The notes: generated from the letters alone by a model not told the origin. Numbered from the stretch's first letter, positions 45,062-56,308 are shown. The stretch is 64,000 nt of DNA from Plotosus lineatus (GCA_024760905.1 CM045729.1:83753550-83817549), one strand, 5' to 3'. Translations and numbers: made by a program.

Positions 45062-45978
45062 CCTGTCAAGTTGTATGGTTTTGGCATAATTTGTACAAGT
45101 GAGCACTGATTTTTAAATGTGTACGCCGTACGTCCGAAATCTGTATGTTTTTCGATCATTTCGTCTTTTTTTTTTAACTCCGTTTTTTGTGTCACCGTTT
45201 CGGTAAAGAGACGATACGCCGAATTGGTCTGTAGCCGTTTTCTCGCGAGAATCGCGCGTTGCGTTTATCGTCTGCTATCGTCTGCTCTTTCCGACCACGT
45301 GACCGCACTTTCACTTCCGCCATCATTCCCAGTTAGTTTTCGTGACTCGCAGTGGATACAGTTGATACAAACGTGATAACAATATGGATGGAACAGCTAA
45401 AAAGAAAAGGAAAACTAATGCCCACGGACGCCATCTACCAGAATGGCAGCCCGGAAGACCTTGAGAGAAGATGACACCATTCCACCTGCAACAACAACAA
45501 AATTCTTCGAGGCTGTTAGAGGCTTTTATGAAGCTGTTGTCAAAAAGATGATTGATAAATTTCCTTTTGAAGACAGCATTTTGAAAGACTTGGTAGTGCT
45601 GGAACCCAAAAAACAGTGTGAAATCTCTTGGAGTGGACACACTTACAAATTACCTTCAAGTCAAACTTAATTGCGAGCTCAAGTGCCATGAAGTGAAGCC
45701 ATCAAAAGAAATGATTGAAAGTGCCAAAAGTGCTACATATAGTTATAATAAAGATCACTGTTAAATTTTCTTAATCATGCAGCTGAAGATATTACTCTTT
45801 TATTTGATTGCACCAGGTTATATGTTACAACATTACCAATAAATTCATATCATATTAAAAATAGAGTTTAATTTTTGTTTCATATTGCACGCGATAATAA
45901 GACGCGTAAGATTAGTTGCTATTTTGTAAGGGCATAAGTAGCCATTTGTAAGATCGCCAACGGCCTAGGGTTGACAGG
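45062..45978 (+). mobile_element. hAT-like element with remnant transposase ORF
   Basis: Ends CCTGTCAAG and CCTAGGGTTGACAGG share the inverted CCTGTCAA. Flanks TATACATA (45054-45061) and TATGCATA (45979-45986) match at 7 of 8 bases. The left part is GC-rich with TCGCGAGAATCGCGC. From 45443 an open frame of 75 codons (MAARKTLREDD, TTKFFEAVRGFYEAVVKKMI, FPFEDSILKDLVVLEP) resembles the N-terminal conserved part of fish hAT/ZBED-type transposases. An upstream start at 45384 (MDGTAKKKRKTN) is in another frame. It is probably an internally deleted, non-autonomous derivative. Confidence 0.6.
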
Positions 45979-45986
45979 TATGCATA

Positions 45987-46276
45987 TACCCAGTGTAAGC
46001 TTTTGTTATTCGTTCTATATTGACGTTTGTTCTCAAATGTCACAGTTAATGGAAGTGAAACAGCTCAGTCTCGGTAGACCAAACTGCGGGTCATTCCGGG
46101 ACTCCTATGTGGTTTAATACTACAAATATTACTCGGTCAACAACAGCTGATTTATTTTAAGGTACCTATCTAAAAATCTCAATAGAAACGTGGCTTTAAC
46201 TTTATAAAAAAAAAACAAAACAAAACAAAAAAAAACCCTGCACACCTCATTAGTACACAGTTTCATGTATAATAGG

Positions 46277-46323
<47 letters not shown>

Positions 46324-46920
46324 TCTGAGTTTTATATAAAGTGCACTACTGAGTACAAGATGGAGGACCCTAAGGAAGAGCAAACACAAACATCCAAACA
46401 GGCTGAACAAAATACTCTTTAAAACTTTTTCAAAAAGGCCAATTGGATACAATACTCAAAGGAACACCATCAAAGTCAAGAAGGAAAGAGGAATAAGACA
46501 CAGGTGACAAAAATTACTTATTCAAAAATATCCAAAAATAGTCCACAATTGGCAATAGCAGGTGGTGAAATCGGAGACCGGGCTCTGACATAAAAGCTAC
46601 TGTACATTTTGAAGTCTCTTAAAATTTAGTTTTATTCACCAGGAAAATCTGGCATGATGGCATATTTGAAGGTGTAAAGCCTGGGAAAAGCCCACCATAT
46701 CATTTAAACACAGCATGTGTTTTGGATGGTGTCGATAGGAGATGATGATGCTGAAGGAAGCTTGGAAACCAAAATCATCAAAAACAGTATACACACAAAA
46801 CCAATTTGTTCTTTCATTTGGTGTAATAATAATAATAATAAAAAAAAACAAAAAACAAAACAACAACAACAACAAAAAACCCCTGTGTTTTCAGTAATCC
46901 AATCACCCCAGTAAAATTGT
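45987..46920. other. No gene supported; simple repeats only
   Basis: Contains (TA)n at 46279-46318 and A-rich CAA runs near 46850-46880; nothing else assigned. Confidence 0.5.
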
Positions 46921-46924
46921 GCTC

Positions 46925-47131
46925 AACTTTAAATAAAATATAAACACACACATGCAGACGTGCGCGCACACACACAGATGCGCATCTCACATAGTTTTTT
47001 ATTTTTATTTATTTATTTTTTTTTGCCTAATTGGCCTTGTTTTGCAGCATTTTCCTTATTTTTTAAATCTCGTGATGCACTGAAACTGCAGAAACTGAAG
47101 CACGAAGTAGCGAGGGATTACTCTATATACA
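46925..47131 (+). mobile_element. Tigger-like MITE, right part
   Basis: AAATAAAATATAAACACACA, GATGCGCATCTCACAT, CCTAATTGGCCTTGTTTTGC and the right end GAAGCACGAAGTAGCGAGGG followed by ATTACT. The left half is missing. Confidence 0.75.
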
Positions 47132-47140
47132 TACAGTGGT

Positions 47141-47533
47141 GGCGGCACGGTGGCGTAGTGGTTAGCACGGCCGCCTCACAGCAAGAAGGCCCGGGTTCGA
47201 TTCCCGGCCTGGGCGTTTCTGTGTGGAGTTTGCATGTTCTCCCCGTGCTTGTGCGGGTTTCCTCCGGGTGCTCCGGTTTCCCCCGCAATCCAAAGACGTG
47301 CACTGTAGGTTAATTGGCCGTTCTAAATTGACCGTAGTTTCTCTCCTGCAGCGGCACTGGAACTTTCCATTGGATCCTTCCGGTGGCGCCGAGACAGAGG
47401 GAGACTTGCTACTTGGGTAACAGCCTGTCCCTCATTACTCCCTACCCAGGCTCTGTGCACTGGGGAGTATCACCAGTCGAGATACTGGCCAGAGCGCAGC
47501 CATAGTCCTTCGGGACTGACGGAGGCCTACACT
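47141..47533 (+). mobile_element. tRNA-derived SINE, young, unusual 3' half
   Basis: Head GGCGGCACGGTGGCGTAGTG with box A TGGCGTAGTGG and a perfect box B GGTTCGATTCC. The body is the fish-type GTGTGGAGTTTGCATGTTCT, CCGGGTGCTCCGGTTTCCC, GACGTGCACTGTAGGTTAAT. After GACCGTAGTTTCTCTCCTGC the usual continuation is replaced by about 190 GC-rich bases (GGCACTGGAACTTTCC through CTTCGGGACTGACGGAGGCC) that occur nowhere else in the window. The flanks share ATACAGTGGT (47131-47140 and 47534-47543), a possible target duplication. Confidence 0.8.
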
Positions 47534-47700
47534 ATACAGTGGTACATCAACTTACGAATTAAATCCATTCTGAGGGCAGGCTCGTAAATTGAAAGGTTCA
47601 TTAGATGAAACAAAAATTCCCATAGAAAATAGAAAACCAATTAATCCGTTCCAACCCCCTCCCAAACTCATATAACCTGATACAAACACGTATTTTTGAT
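47534..47700 (+). mobile_element. Mariner-like MITE, left end
   Basis: CAGTGGTACATCAACTTACG, GGCAGGCTCGTAAATTGAAA and TTAATCCGTTCC have the form of small mariner/Tigger-type element ends. The right end was not found. Confidence 0.45.
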
Positions 47701-48420
47701 ATAATATATTTAAGATAAACATGTAACAATAAACATTTTACAATAATAACACATGTACAGTAACATTAATAATACTGCAATTAACAATAAATGATAATAA
47801 AACAAGACAAAACAATAACTCAATAAACAATACAGTAAGTGCATCTGAACTTAAGAATAGCACTGAACATTGACTGACACGACTATTTTTTATTTATTTG
47901 TACTTTTTATTTCTTGATTGATTTATTTGTTTATTTATTTAATTTTTTGCATTTTTAACTGTTTTAATGAGGCAAATTGGCATGTATGGCCCCGGGGAAC
48001 ATGCTTTTTTTTAACCCTAGCGGTGCCCATACTTAACCCTGAAATGGCAGTAATTTTCTGCATAACCATGTATTTTATATATTAGTTTTAGATTCCTAAA
48101 TATTGGATGAATCTGAGTAAACTATATATGTTATGAATAGCTCTTGTATTGTCCTTTAATTATTGATTTATTTATTTTTGTGGCAAAACGAGTCAAATCA
48201 CCAGAAATACAAGATGGCCACCATGCTATGGATCACTCAAACTTAGCTAATCAGGTGACACTATGATTCATCATTATTGATAATGCTTTTGTGAAGGCAA
48301 GACTGTTACTCAATGTAAGAGGACCTGAAAAAGGCAAACAGAATTGAAATATCTCCATTTGTCACTTAATTGGAATTGGAATTGTATTTCAGGATTCCAA
48401 ATTGTCTTTGCTGTCGGTGT
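47701..48420. other. No feature recognised
   Basis: AT-rich; nothing assigned. Confidence 0.45.
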
Positions 48421-48422
48421 CT

Positions 48423-48466
<44 letters not shown>

Positions 48467-48474
48467 GCACGCAC
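48423..48474. repeat. (AC)n microsatellite
   Basis: About 21 AC units ending in (GCAC)n. Confidence 0.97.
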
Positions 48475-48871
48475 CACTGACCACTTCCATTGGTGTTTTA
48501 GGCTAAACTCTGCTGATGGAGTCAGTAAACAGCGTAAGTAATCTCCACTTACTTAGTGACTGTGTTATTTAAAAAAAAAAAAAAATGTTTGGATGTAAAT
48601 TGCAGTTATTCATCTTCGTGAAGCTGGTGTAGTCCTATCGTATAGTATGTCGTTGCGTAGGGTCCCTCTCCAGCTGTGTGGTTCTCCCCAGAGCGCACAC
48701 GGATTCAAAGAGTGCATTATAGTGTAAAACCTACCCCCACCTATATTTGTTCAATACTGTGATGGCTATTTGTTGAATTGAACTGTGAAAACCAGATTTT
48801 TATGTTAATAACCAATCACAACGAGCATACAAACTGTGGACTTGTATTTACTTTTGTGTTAATCATAATGG

Positions 48872-51168
48872 CTTCTTCTTTTCTTTTCGGATGTTCCATT
48901 TAGGGGTCGCCACAGCGAGTAATCTGCCTCCATCTAACCCTATCCTCTGTATCTTCTTCTCTTACACCAACTACCTTCATGTCCTTTTTCACACCATCCG
49001 AAAATCTTCTCTTTGGTCTTCCTCTAGGCCTTTGCCTGGTAGTTCGAACCTCAGCATCCTACTACCAACAGATTCACTATCCCTCCTTTGTACATGTCCA
49101 AACCATCTCAATCTAGCCTCTCTGACTTTGTCTCCAAAACGTCTTATTGTGCTGTCCCTCTGATGTACTCATTCCTGATCCGCTCGTTACTCCCAAAGTG
49201 AACCTCAACATTTTCATCTTTGCTACCTCCAGCTCTGCCTCCTGTCTTTTCCTCAGTGCCACTGTTTCTAAACCATACAACATCGCCGGCCTCAACACTA
49301 TCTTGTACTTTTCCTTTGATTCTTGCTGATACCTTCCTATCACACATCACACCGGACACTTTTCTTGAACCACTCCAACCTGCCTGCACACGCTTCTTCA
49401 CTCTTTTCCACACTCTCCATTGCTCTGGATTGTTGAGCATAAGTATTGAAAATCCTCCATCTTCTTTATCTCTGCTCCTTGTAACCTCACCGTTCCTATT
49501 GGGTCCTTGTTGTTCACACATGTATTCAGTTTTACTGAGACTAACCTTCATTCCCCTCCTATCCAGGGCATACCTCCACCTTTTTAGATTTCTCTGCAAT
49601 TGTTCTCTGCTCTCACTACAGATCACAATGTCATCTGCAAACATCATAGTCCATGGGGAATCTTGTTTAACCTCGTCTGTCAACCTGTCCATCACCATAA
49701 CAAACAAGGGGCTCAGAGCTGACCCTCGATGCAGTCCCACCTCCACCTTGAACTCTTTGGTCACACGACAGCACACCTCACTTACATCTCTCATACATGT
49801 CCTGCACCAGTCTAACATACTTCTCTGCCATCCCAGACTCATGCAATACCACAGTTCCTCTCTCGGCACCCTGTCATGTGCTTTCTTCAGATCTACAAAG
49901 GCACAATGCAGCTCCTTCTGACCTTCTCTGTACTTCTCCATTAACATCCTCAAAGCAAACACTGCATCTGTGGTGCTCTTTCTTGGCATGAAACCAAGCT
50001 GTTGTTCACAAATGCTGACCTCTGCCCTTGGTCTAGCTTCCACTATTATTTCCCATAACTTCATCATATGGCTCATCAACTTTATCCCTCAGGAGTTGCC
50101 AAATGGACAACCAGGACACTTCTGCTCCATTCCTCTGGCATTCTCTCACTCTCTAAGACCTTGTGAATATTATTGTCAAAAAGCCTACTGCTTCCTCTCC
50201 TAGACACTTCCATACCTCCAGAGGTATGTCATCAGGACCTCTTTTAGTTCAATATCCTCCTTACTTCACCCTGACTAATTTTTGCTACTTCTCGGACCTA
50301 AACTGTAAACACGTCTACTCTTTTCTCTCTCATTTTCCTCATTCATCAGCTCTTCAAAGTACTCTTTCTATCTTCCCAGCACATTTCTATCATCAGTCAA
50401 TACATTTCCCACTATGTCTTAATCCCTCTAACTTGTTGCATGTCCTTTCCATCTCCATTTCTCTGCTGTGCCAAGCTGTGTAAATCATTTTCTACCTCCT
50501 TACTGTCCAAGCTGTCATACAAGTCATCATATGCCCTTTCTTTGGCCTTTGATACTGCTACCTTCGCCTTACGCTGTATCACCCTATACTCCTGTTTACT
50601 CTCTTCGGTCCTCTCAATGTCCCACTTCTTAGCTAACCTCTTCTTTTGTACACACTCCTGCACTTCCTCATTCCACCACCAACTCTCCTTATCTACTTTC
50701 CTTCCAGAGGACACACCAAGTACTCTCCCACCTGTCTCCTTGATCACATTAGCTGTAGTTGTCCAGTCACCCGGAAGCACTTCCTGACCACCCAAAAGCC
50801 TGTTTCAACTCCTCCTTGAAGACAACCCGACACTCTTCCTTTTTCAGCTTCCACCACTTTGTCTTCTGCTCTGCATTTGCCTTCTTCACCTTCCTCACCA
50901 TCAGCATCATCCTGCACACCACCATCCTATGCTGTTTGGCCACACTCTCACCCACTACTACTTTGCAATCACTGATATCAAATTCCATCGCCCACACAAG
51001 ATGTAGTCTACCTGTGTGCTCCTACTTCCACTTTTATAAGTCACCCTATGCTCCTGCATCTTCTGGAAGAAAGTATTCACCACAGCCATTTCCATGCTTT
51101 TTGCAAAATCTATCAACACCTGTCTTTTTGTGGTCCTGTCCTGGATACCAAACCTGCCCATCATTTCC
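48872..51168 (-). mobile_element. RTE-clade LINE, 5'-truncated, copy 6
   Basis: On the minus strand it runs from inside the endonuclease (MMGRFGIQDR, HRVTYKSGSRSTQVDYILC) through the linker (KWWKLKKEECRVVFKEELKQ), the reverse transcriptase (EQQLGFMPRKSTTDAVFALR, MMFADDIVICSES near 49640) and the C-terminus to a (GAA)n-derived end at 48872. Many small deletions and frameshifts break it, and a stretch of about 50 codons near 50280-50400 is scrambled. The 5' break at 51168 is joined to a partial SINE. Confidence 0.95.
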
Positions 51169-51170
51169 AG

Positions 51171-51318
51171 AAACACACTGATGGCTTTGCAGCCTACTCT
51201 TTTATGAAAGTCAGCAATGGTTCATTTACATGCCTCTCACCATAGACAGTGAGAGGCATGGCCGGCCTTTGATAACCCAGTTAGCTGCACTGGGGGAACA
51301 GTGACAACCTTGTGTATA
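51171..51318 (-). mobile_element. Partial SINE, shared body region, minus strand
   Basis: Minus strand: AGGTTGTCACTGTTCCCCCA, GTGCAGCTAACTGGGTTATC, CATGCCTCTCACTGTCTATG, CCATTGCTGACTTTCATAAA, TGCAAAGCCATCAGTGTGTT. Both the tRNA head and the 3' tail are gone, so subtype A or B cannot be told. Confidence 0.8.
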
Positions 51319-51624
51319 GTACTTCTCAAATAGCGAGGCATGCCCCCCGAGGGTGGTGTGATGCTGGGTAGAGCACGAATGACCATGGGGAACATGCTTT
51401 TCTGGACTTATGTACGAGAATTAAGTGTAATTGCACCTCCACTCCACTAGTTGGCAGTGGCGCTGTCATTGCACTATGTTGTAGCGGTTTTTTGAACAAG
51501 CAAACAATATGAAGTGCAGTAAACAACACCACAAGAAACAGCAAGGGAAATTGTATAACAGGAACGGAGAGAAAGGTGGAGAGAGACAGAGATATTAAGA
51601 CATAAGTAAGTTTTAATGATTTAC

Positions 51625-51658
<34 letters not shown>

Positions 51659-52093
51659 TCAGGCACATGAGTTTACTTTAAATCTTTTCTATTAGATTAA
51701 AAAACAATGTTAACGAAGTTTTTCTTTATTGTAAGTTGAAATATATTCTTAGGGGTTTTTTTTTGTCATTTTTAATGTTATTAAAGATACACTGTTATGC
51801 AAAGGTGTACTAATAACACTATAAGGAAGACCCTGTCCCTACTTCCTCGTCTCTAAGCTCGTCTGTATCTCTGTGTCTCGATGTCAGAGTACTCCGGGAA
51901 CAGACAATGCCAACCCACACGAGTGAAATCAGTCTGGTTTATTCATCAGCTGCTGAGTGTGCTTCACTGGGCATAAAGCTTTTATACAGTGGAGGTGTGT
52001 GCAAAAAAGTGGTTCCAGAGTCACATGTTTCTTTGTTCACAGCCTAAAAGTTGTACCGTAAATCACAGTAAAATCACATAAGAAACCATACAT
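51319..52093. other. Unassigned interval between two RTE copies
   Basis: Begins with ACTTCTCAAATAGCGAGGCA and GCCCCCCGAGGG, which resembles the end of a fish hAT-type repeat, but no matching opposite end was found. A (TTA)n lies at 51625-51658. No coding block. Confidence 0.4.
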
Positions 52094-53500
52094 CACATTC
52101 CTGTGGCCTTTGACACTGCTACCTTTGCCTTACGCTGTGTCTCCCTGTACTCCTGTTTACTCTCTTCGGTTTTCTCAATGTCCCACTTCTTCTTAGCTAA
52201 TCTCTTCCTTTGTACACACTCCTGCACTTCCTCATTCCACCACCAAGTCTCCTTATCTACTTTCCTTCCAGATGACACACCAAGTATTCTCCTACCTGTC
52301 TCCCTGATCACATTAGCTGAAGTTGTCCAGTCATTTGGAAGCACTTCCTGACCACCCAAAGCCTGTTTCAACTCCTCCTTGAAGACAACCTGACACTCTT
52401 CCTTTTTCAGCTTCCACCACTTTGTCTTCTGCTCTGCCTTTGCCTTCTTCACCTTCCTCACCATCAGCATCATCCTGCACACCACCATCCTATGCTGTTT
52501 GGCAACACTCTCACCCGCTACTACTTTGCAGTCACTGACTTCCTTTAAATTACATCGCCTGCACAAGATGTAGTCTACCTGTGTGCTCCTACCTCCACTT
52601 TTATAAGTCACCCTATGCTCCTCTCTCTTCTGGAAGAAAGTATTCACCACAGCCATTTCCATCCTTTTAGCAAAATCTACCAACATCTGTCCTTCTGCGT
52701 TCCTGTCCTGGATACCAAACCTACCCATCACTTCCTCGTCCCCTCTGTTTCCTGCACCAACATGTCCATTGAAGTCTGCCCCAATGACCACTCTTTCACC
52801 TCTGGGGGTATTCTGCATCACTTCATCTAACTCCCTCCAGAATCTCTGCTTCTCTTCTCGCTCACATCCTGTCTGTGGGGCATAAGCACTAACAACATTG
52901 ACCATCACACCTTTAATTTCTAACTTGAGTCTCATCACTCTGTCTGACACTCTTTTCACTTCTAGAACATTCCTGGCAAACTCCTCCTTCAAGATGACTC
53001 CGACTCCATTTCTCTTCCCATCCACACCATGATAAAACAGTTTAAACCCTGCTCCTATGCTTCTAGCCTTGCGACCTTTCCACCTGGTCTCCTGAACACA
53101 CAGTATGTCCACCTTCCTCCTCTACATCATGTCAGCCAGCTCTCTACCTTTTCCTGTCATAGTTCCACCATTCAAAGTCCCTACTTTCAGTCCTAGACTC
53201 ATGCCTCTCCTCTTCTCTCTCTGGCAATGGACACGCCTCCCGCCTCTCCTTCTTCGACGTCTTCGACCAACAGTAGTCCAATTTCCATCAGCACCCTGTT
53301 GGTTGATGGCACTGATGGCGGTCGTTGTTAACCCGGGCCTCGACCGATCCGGTATGTGGTTCTTTCTTGTGATTCGCATAGTTTATTTGGCATTTGTTTT
53401 ACGCCGGATGCCCTTCCTGACGCAACCCTCTGCATTTATCCGGGCTTGGGACCGGCGTGAGGGAGAGACACTGGTTTGTGCCCCCCCCCCTCACGGCTGC

Positions 53501-53505
<5 letters not shown>
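52094..53505 (-). mobile_element. RTE-clade LINE, 5' half only, copy 7
   Basis: Minus strand from the 5' UTR (G-rich run, then CAGGAAGGGCATCCGGCGTA at about 53400-53420) through an AP-type endonuclease: RRKVDILCVQETRWKGRKAR, GVGVILKEEF, VNVVSAYAPQ, RVVIGADFNGHVG and STQVDYILCRRCNLKE, then KWWKLKKEE and WWWNEEVQECVQRKR, stopping abruptly at 52094 (AVSKATGM). One stop interrupts the start of the endonuclease near 53122. The 3' half is absent and there is no tail, which is not how normal LINE truncation works; a later deletion or rearrangement must have removed it. Confidence 0.93.

Positions 53506-53547
<42 letters not shown>
53506..53547. repeat. (TA)n microsatellite
   Basis: About 20 TA units between an RTE 5' end and a Tc1-like left end. 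Confidence 0.97.
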
Positions 53548-53550
<3 letters not shown>

Positions 53551-55108
53551 TAGTCCTTCTCAAATAATTAGCATATTGTGATGAAGTTCATTATTTTCTG
53601 TAATGTACTGATAAAAATTTAACTTTCGTAGATTTTAGATTCATTGCACCCCAACTGAAATATTTCAGGCCTTTTATTGTTTTAATACTGATGATTTTGG
53701 CATACAGCTCATGAAAACCCAAAATTCCTATCTCAAAAAATTAGCATATTTCATCCGACCAAGAAAAAAAAGTGTTTTTAATACAAAAAAAGTCAACCTT
53801 CAAATAATTATGTTCAGTTATGCACTCAATACTTGGTCGGGAATCCTTTTGCAGAAATGACTGCTTCAATGCGGCATGGCATGGAGGCAATCAGCCTGTG
53901 GCACTGCTGAGGTGTTACGGAGGCCCAGGATGCTTCGATAGCGGCCTTAAGCTCATCCACAGTGTTGGGTCTGGTGTCTGTCAACTTTCTCTTCACAATA
54001 TCCCACAGATTCTCTATGGAGTACAGGTCAGGAGAGTTGACAGGCCAATTGAGCACAGTAATACCATGGTCAGTAAACCATGTACCAGTGGTTTTGGCAC
54101 TGTGAGCAGGTGCCAGGTCGTGCTGAAAAATGAAAATCTTCATCTCCATAAAGCTTTTCAGCAGATGGAAGCATGAAGTGCTCCAAAATCTCCTGATAGC
54201 TAGCTGCATTCATCCTGCCCTTGATAAAACACAGTGGACCAACACCAGCAGCTGACATGGCACCCCAGACCATCACTGACTGTGGGTACTTGACACTGGA
54301 CTTCAGGCATTTTGGCATTTCCTTCTCCCCAGTCTTCTTCCAGTCTCTCGCACCTTGATTTCCGAATGACATGCAAAATTTGCTTTCATCCGAAAAAACT
54401 ACTTTGAACCACTGAGCAACAGTCCAGTGCTGCTTCTCTGTGGCCCAGGTCAGGCGCTTCTGCCGCTGTTTCTGGTTCAAAAGTGACTTGACCTGGGGAA
54501 TGCGGCACATGTAACCCAGTCCACTGCTTCCACAGGTCCCTGAAGGTCTGGAATCGGCCCTTCTCCACAATCTTCCTCAGGGTCCGGTCACCTCTTCTGG
54601 TTGTGCGGCGTTTTCTGCCACACTTTTTCCTTCCCACAGACGTCCCACTTGAGGTACCTTGATACAGCACTCTGGGAACAGCCTATTCGCTCAGAGATTT
54701 CTTTCTGTGTCTTACCCTCTTGCTTGAGGGTGTCAATGATGGCCTTCTGGACAGCAGTCAGGTCGGCAGTCTTACCCATGATTGCGGTTTTGGGTAATGA
54801 ACCAGGCTGGGAGTTTTTAAAAGCCTCAGGAATCTTTTGCAGGTGTTTATAGTTAATTGGTTGATTCAGATGATAAGGTTAATAGCTCGTTTAGAGTACC
54901 TTTTCATGATATGTTAATTTTTTGAGATAGGAATTTTGGGTTTTCAGGAGCTGTATGCCAAAATCATCAGTATTAAAACAATAAAAGACCTGAAATATTT
55001 CAGTTGAAGTGCAATGAATCTAAAATATATGAAAGTTTAATTTTTATCAGTACATTACAGAAAATAATGAACTTTATCACAATATGCTAATTTTTTGAGA
55101 ATGACGAG

Positions 55109-55110
<2 letters not shown>
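53548..55110 (-). mobile_element. Tc1-like transposon, complete ends, dead transposase
   Basis: About 1.56 kb inserted at TA inside a (TA)n tract. Inverted terminal repeats of about 210 bases pair 53548-53760 with 54895-55110 (left CTTCTCAAATAATTAGCATA, right GCTAATTTTTTGAGAATGAC). The repeated inner motif CAAAAAATTAGCATATT gives an IR/DR-like layout. The minus-strand transposase starts MGKTADLTAVQKAIIDTLKQ at 54779, with helix-turn-helix KEISERIGCSQSAVSRYL. The first aspartate is in FSDESKFC, the second in FQHDLAPAH, and the glutamate in LYSIENLWD. It is broken by a frameshift near 54590-54670, a deletion near 54510 that fuses the two N-terminal helix regions to the linker, and a one-base frameshift near 54130-54145. 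Inactive itself, but the ends look usable in trans. Confidence 0.95.

Positions 55111-55178
<68 letters not shown>
55110..55178. repeat. (TA)n(GA)n(GATA)n(GACA)n compound repeat
   Basis: TA, GA, GATA and GACA units follow one another directly after the Tc1-like right end. Confidence 0.96.
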
Positions 55179-55790
55179 CAGTAGGCCCTTGTGTATTCAC
55201 TGTTTTGCACTCGCGCCCTTGCATAATCGTAGATTGCCAAGCAACTGTGACGTGATTCATATTCAGCTAATGGTTGTTCTCCCTCCTGCTGTTTGGTTGA
55301 GATCAAGTAACGCCCCTTTTCCTCATTCGCACAGTTTGTGCATGTGCTTTTTAGTGTGTGTGTTTTTAATTACAGTTAAGCTCCATCATGCCACCCAAAC
55401 ACTGCACACCTCAGGCTTCTGGTAAGGCCCTGAAGTGTCAGAAAAAGGTAATGACGCTGCATGAAAAAAGTAGAACTGCTTGATATGATACAGAAAGGAA
55501 AGAGTTATGCTGCAGTAGGGCTCCGTAATAAAGTGAATGAAAGTACAGTCCAAGAAAAAATAAGAAGGCAATCAGAGCTAGTACAGCATCTACTTTTTGT
55601 GGTAAGTGCTAAGAAGCTGAATGTTGTATTACACAAGGTAATCATCAGAATGGAATCTGCCTCAGTATTACAATGGTTCAGTTATTTCAGTACAGTATTG
55701 TACCTAATTGAATGTTTAGGATGTTTGTGTGTGAGATTTTTGTTCTGTAGCATGTTTAATAAACAATACCAAAAGGACAAACTTGAATAA
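55178..55790 (+). mobile_element. Tigger-like element, 5' end with transposase start
   Basis: Starts CACAGTAGGCCCTTGTGTAT and GCACTCGCGCCCTTGCATAA. ATG at 55388 reads MPPKHCTPQASGKALKCQKK, then after a one-base shift VELLDMIQKGKSYAAVGLRN and KVNESTVQEKIRR. This is the N-terminal helix-turn-helix of pogo/Tigger/CENP-B-type transposases. The catalytic part is absent. A minus-strand relative lies at 28005-28245. Confidence 0.88.
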
Positions 55791-55817
55791 TTACAATTCA
55801 TGTTCTTTTATGGTCTT

Positions 55818-56156
55818 TGGGGCAGTGGTGGCCTAGTGGATAAGGCACAGGATCGCTGATCCAAAGGTTGGGAGTTCGAGTCCCCACAAGGTTGTCACTG
55901 TCCCCCCAGTGCAGCTAACTGGGTTATCAAAGGCGGGCCATGTCTCTCACTGTCTATGGTGTAAGGCATGTCAAAGAACCATTGCTGACTTTCGTAAAGA
56001 GTAGGCTGCAAAGCCGTCAGCTGGTTTCTGTCCCTTGCTAAAGGGTTGTGACAGGAATGGCATCCGATGTAAAAACCAATGCCAAATCAAATGTGCGAAT
56101 CAGATGATTCGCTGTGGCGACTCCCGAGAAAGGGAAAAAGCTGAAAGGAAAAGATG
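55818..56156 (+). mobile_element. tRNA-derived SINE, subtype B, type copy, 18-bp TSD
   Basis: Head GGGCAGTGGTGGCCTAGTGG (box A TGGCCTAGTGG) and box B GAGTTCGAGTCCC. The body is shared with subtype A. Then GGGTTGTGACAGGAATGGCA, TCCGATGTAAAAACCAATG and GTGCGAATCAG align with the RTE 5' UTR at 62590-62660 (reverse strand). The end GATGATTCGCTGTGGCGACT and AAAGCTGAAAGGAAAAG aligns with the RTE 3' end at 5742-5785. It is flanked by ATGTTCTTTTATGGTCTT at 55800-55817 and 56157-56174, an exact 18-base duplication. Confidence 0.96.
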
Positions 56157-56308
56157 ATGTTCTTTTATGGTCTTCATGTATAGTAAATATAATGCAATGC
56201 CTCCCTCTAGTGGGCATTTCTTACAACTATGTGCAGTACATCCAAGTTCAAACTTCAAACCTACATTTGAATACTTCATGTTTTACATATACACACACAC
56301 ACACACAC

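Noticed and set aside
52093..53112. 339-codon open frame that could be called a host craniofacial development protein 2-like gene
   Set aside because: It is the endonuclease and linker of the RTE LINE, present in two other copies in this window; that host-gene name is a common misannotation of RTE endonucleases.
55818..55890. Pol III boxes A and B that could suggest a tRNA gene here and in other SINE heads
   Set aside because: The boxes are embedded in repeated SINE copies with duplicated flanks, and no clean cloverleaf with an anticodon arm and acceptor stem was seen.
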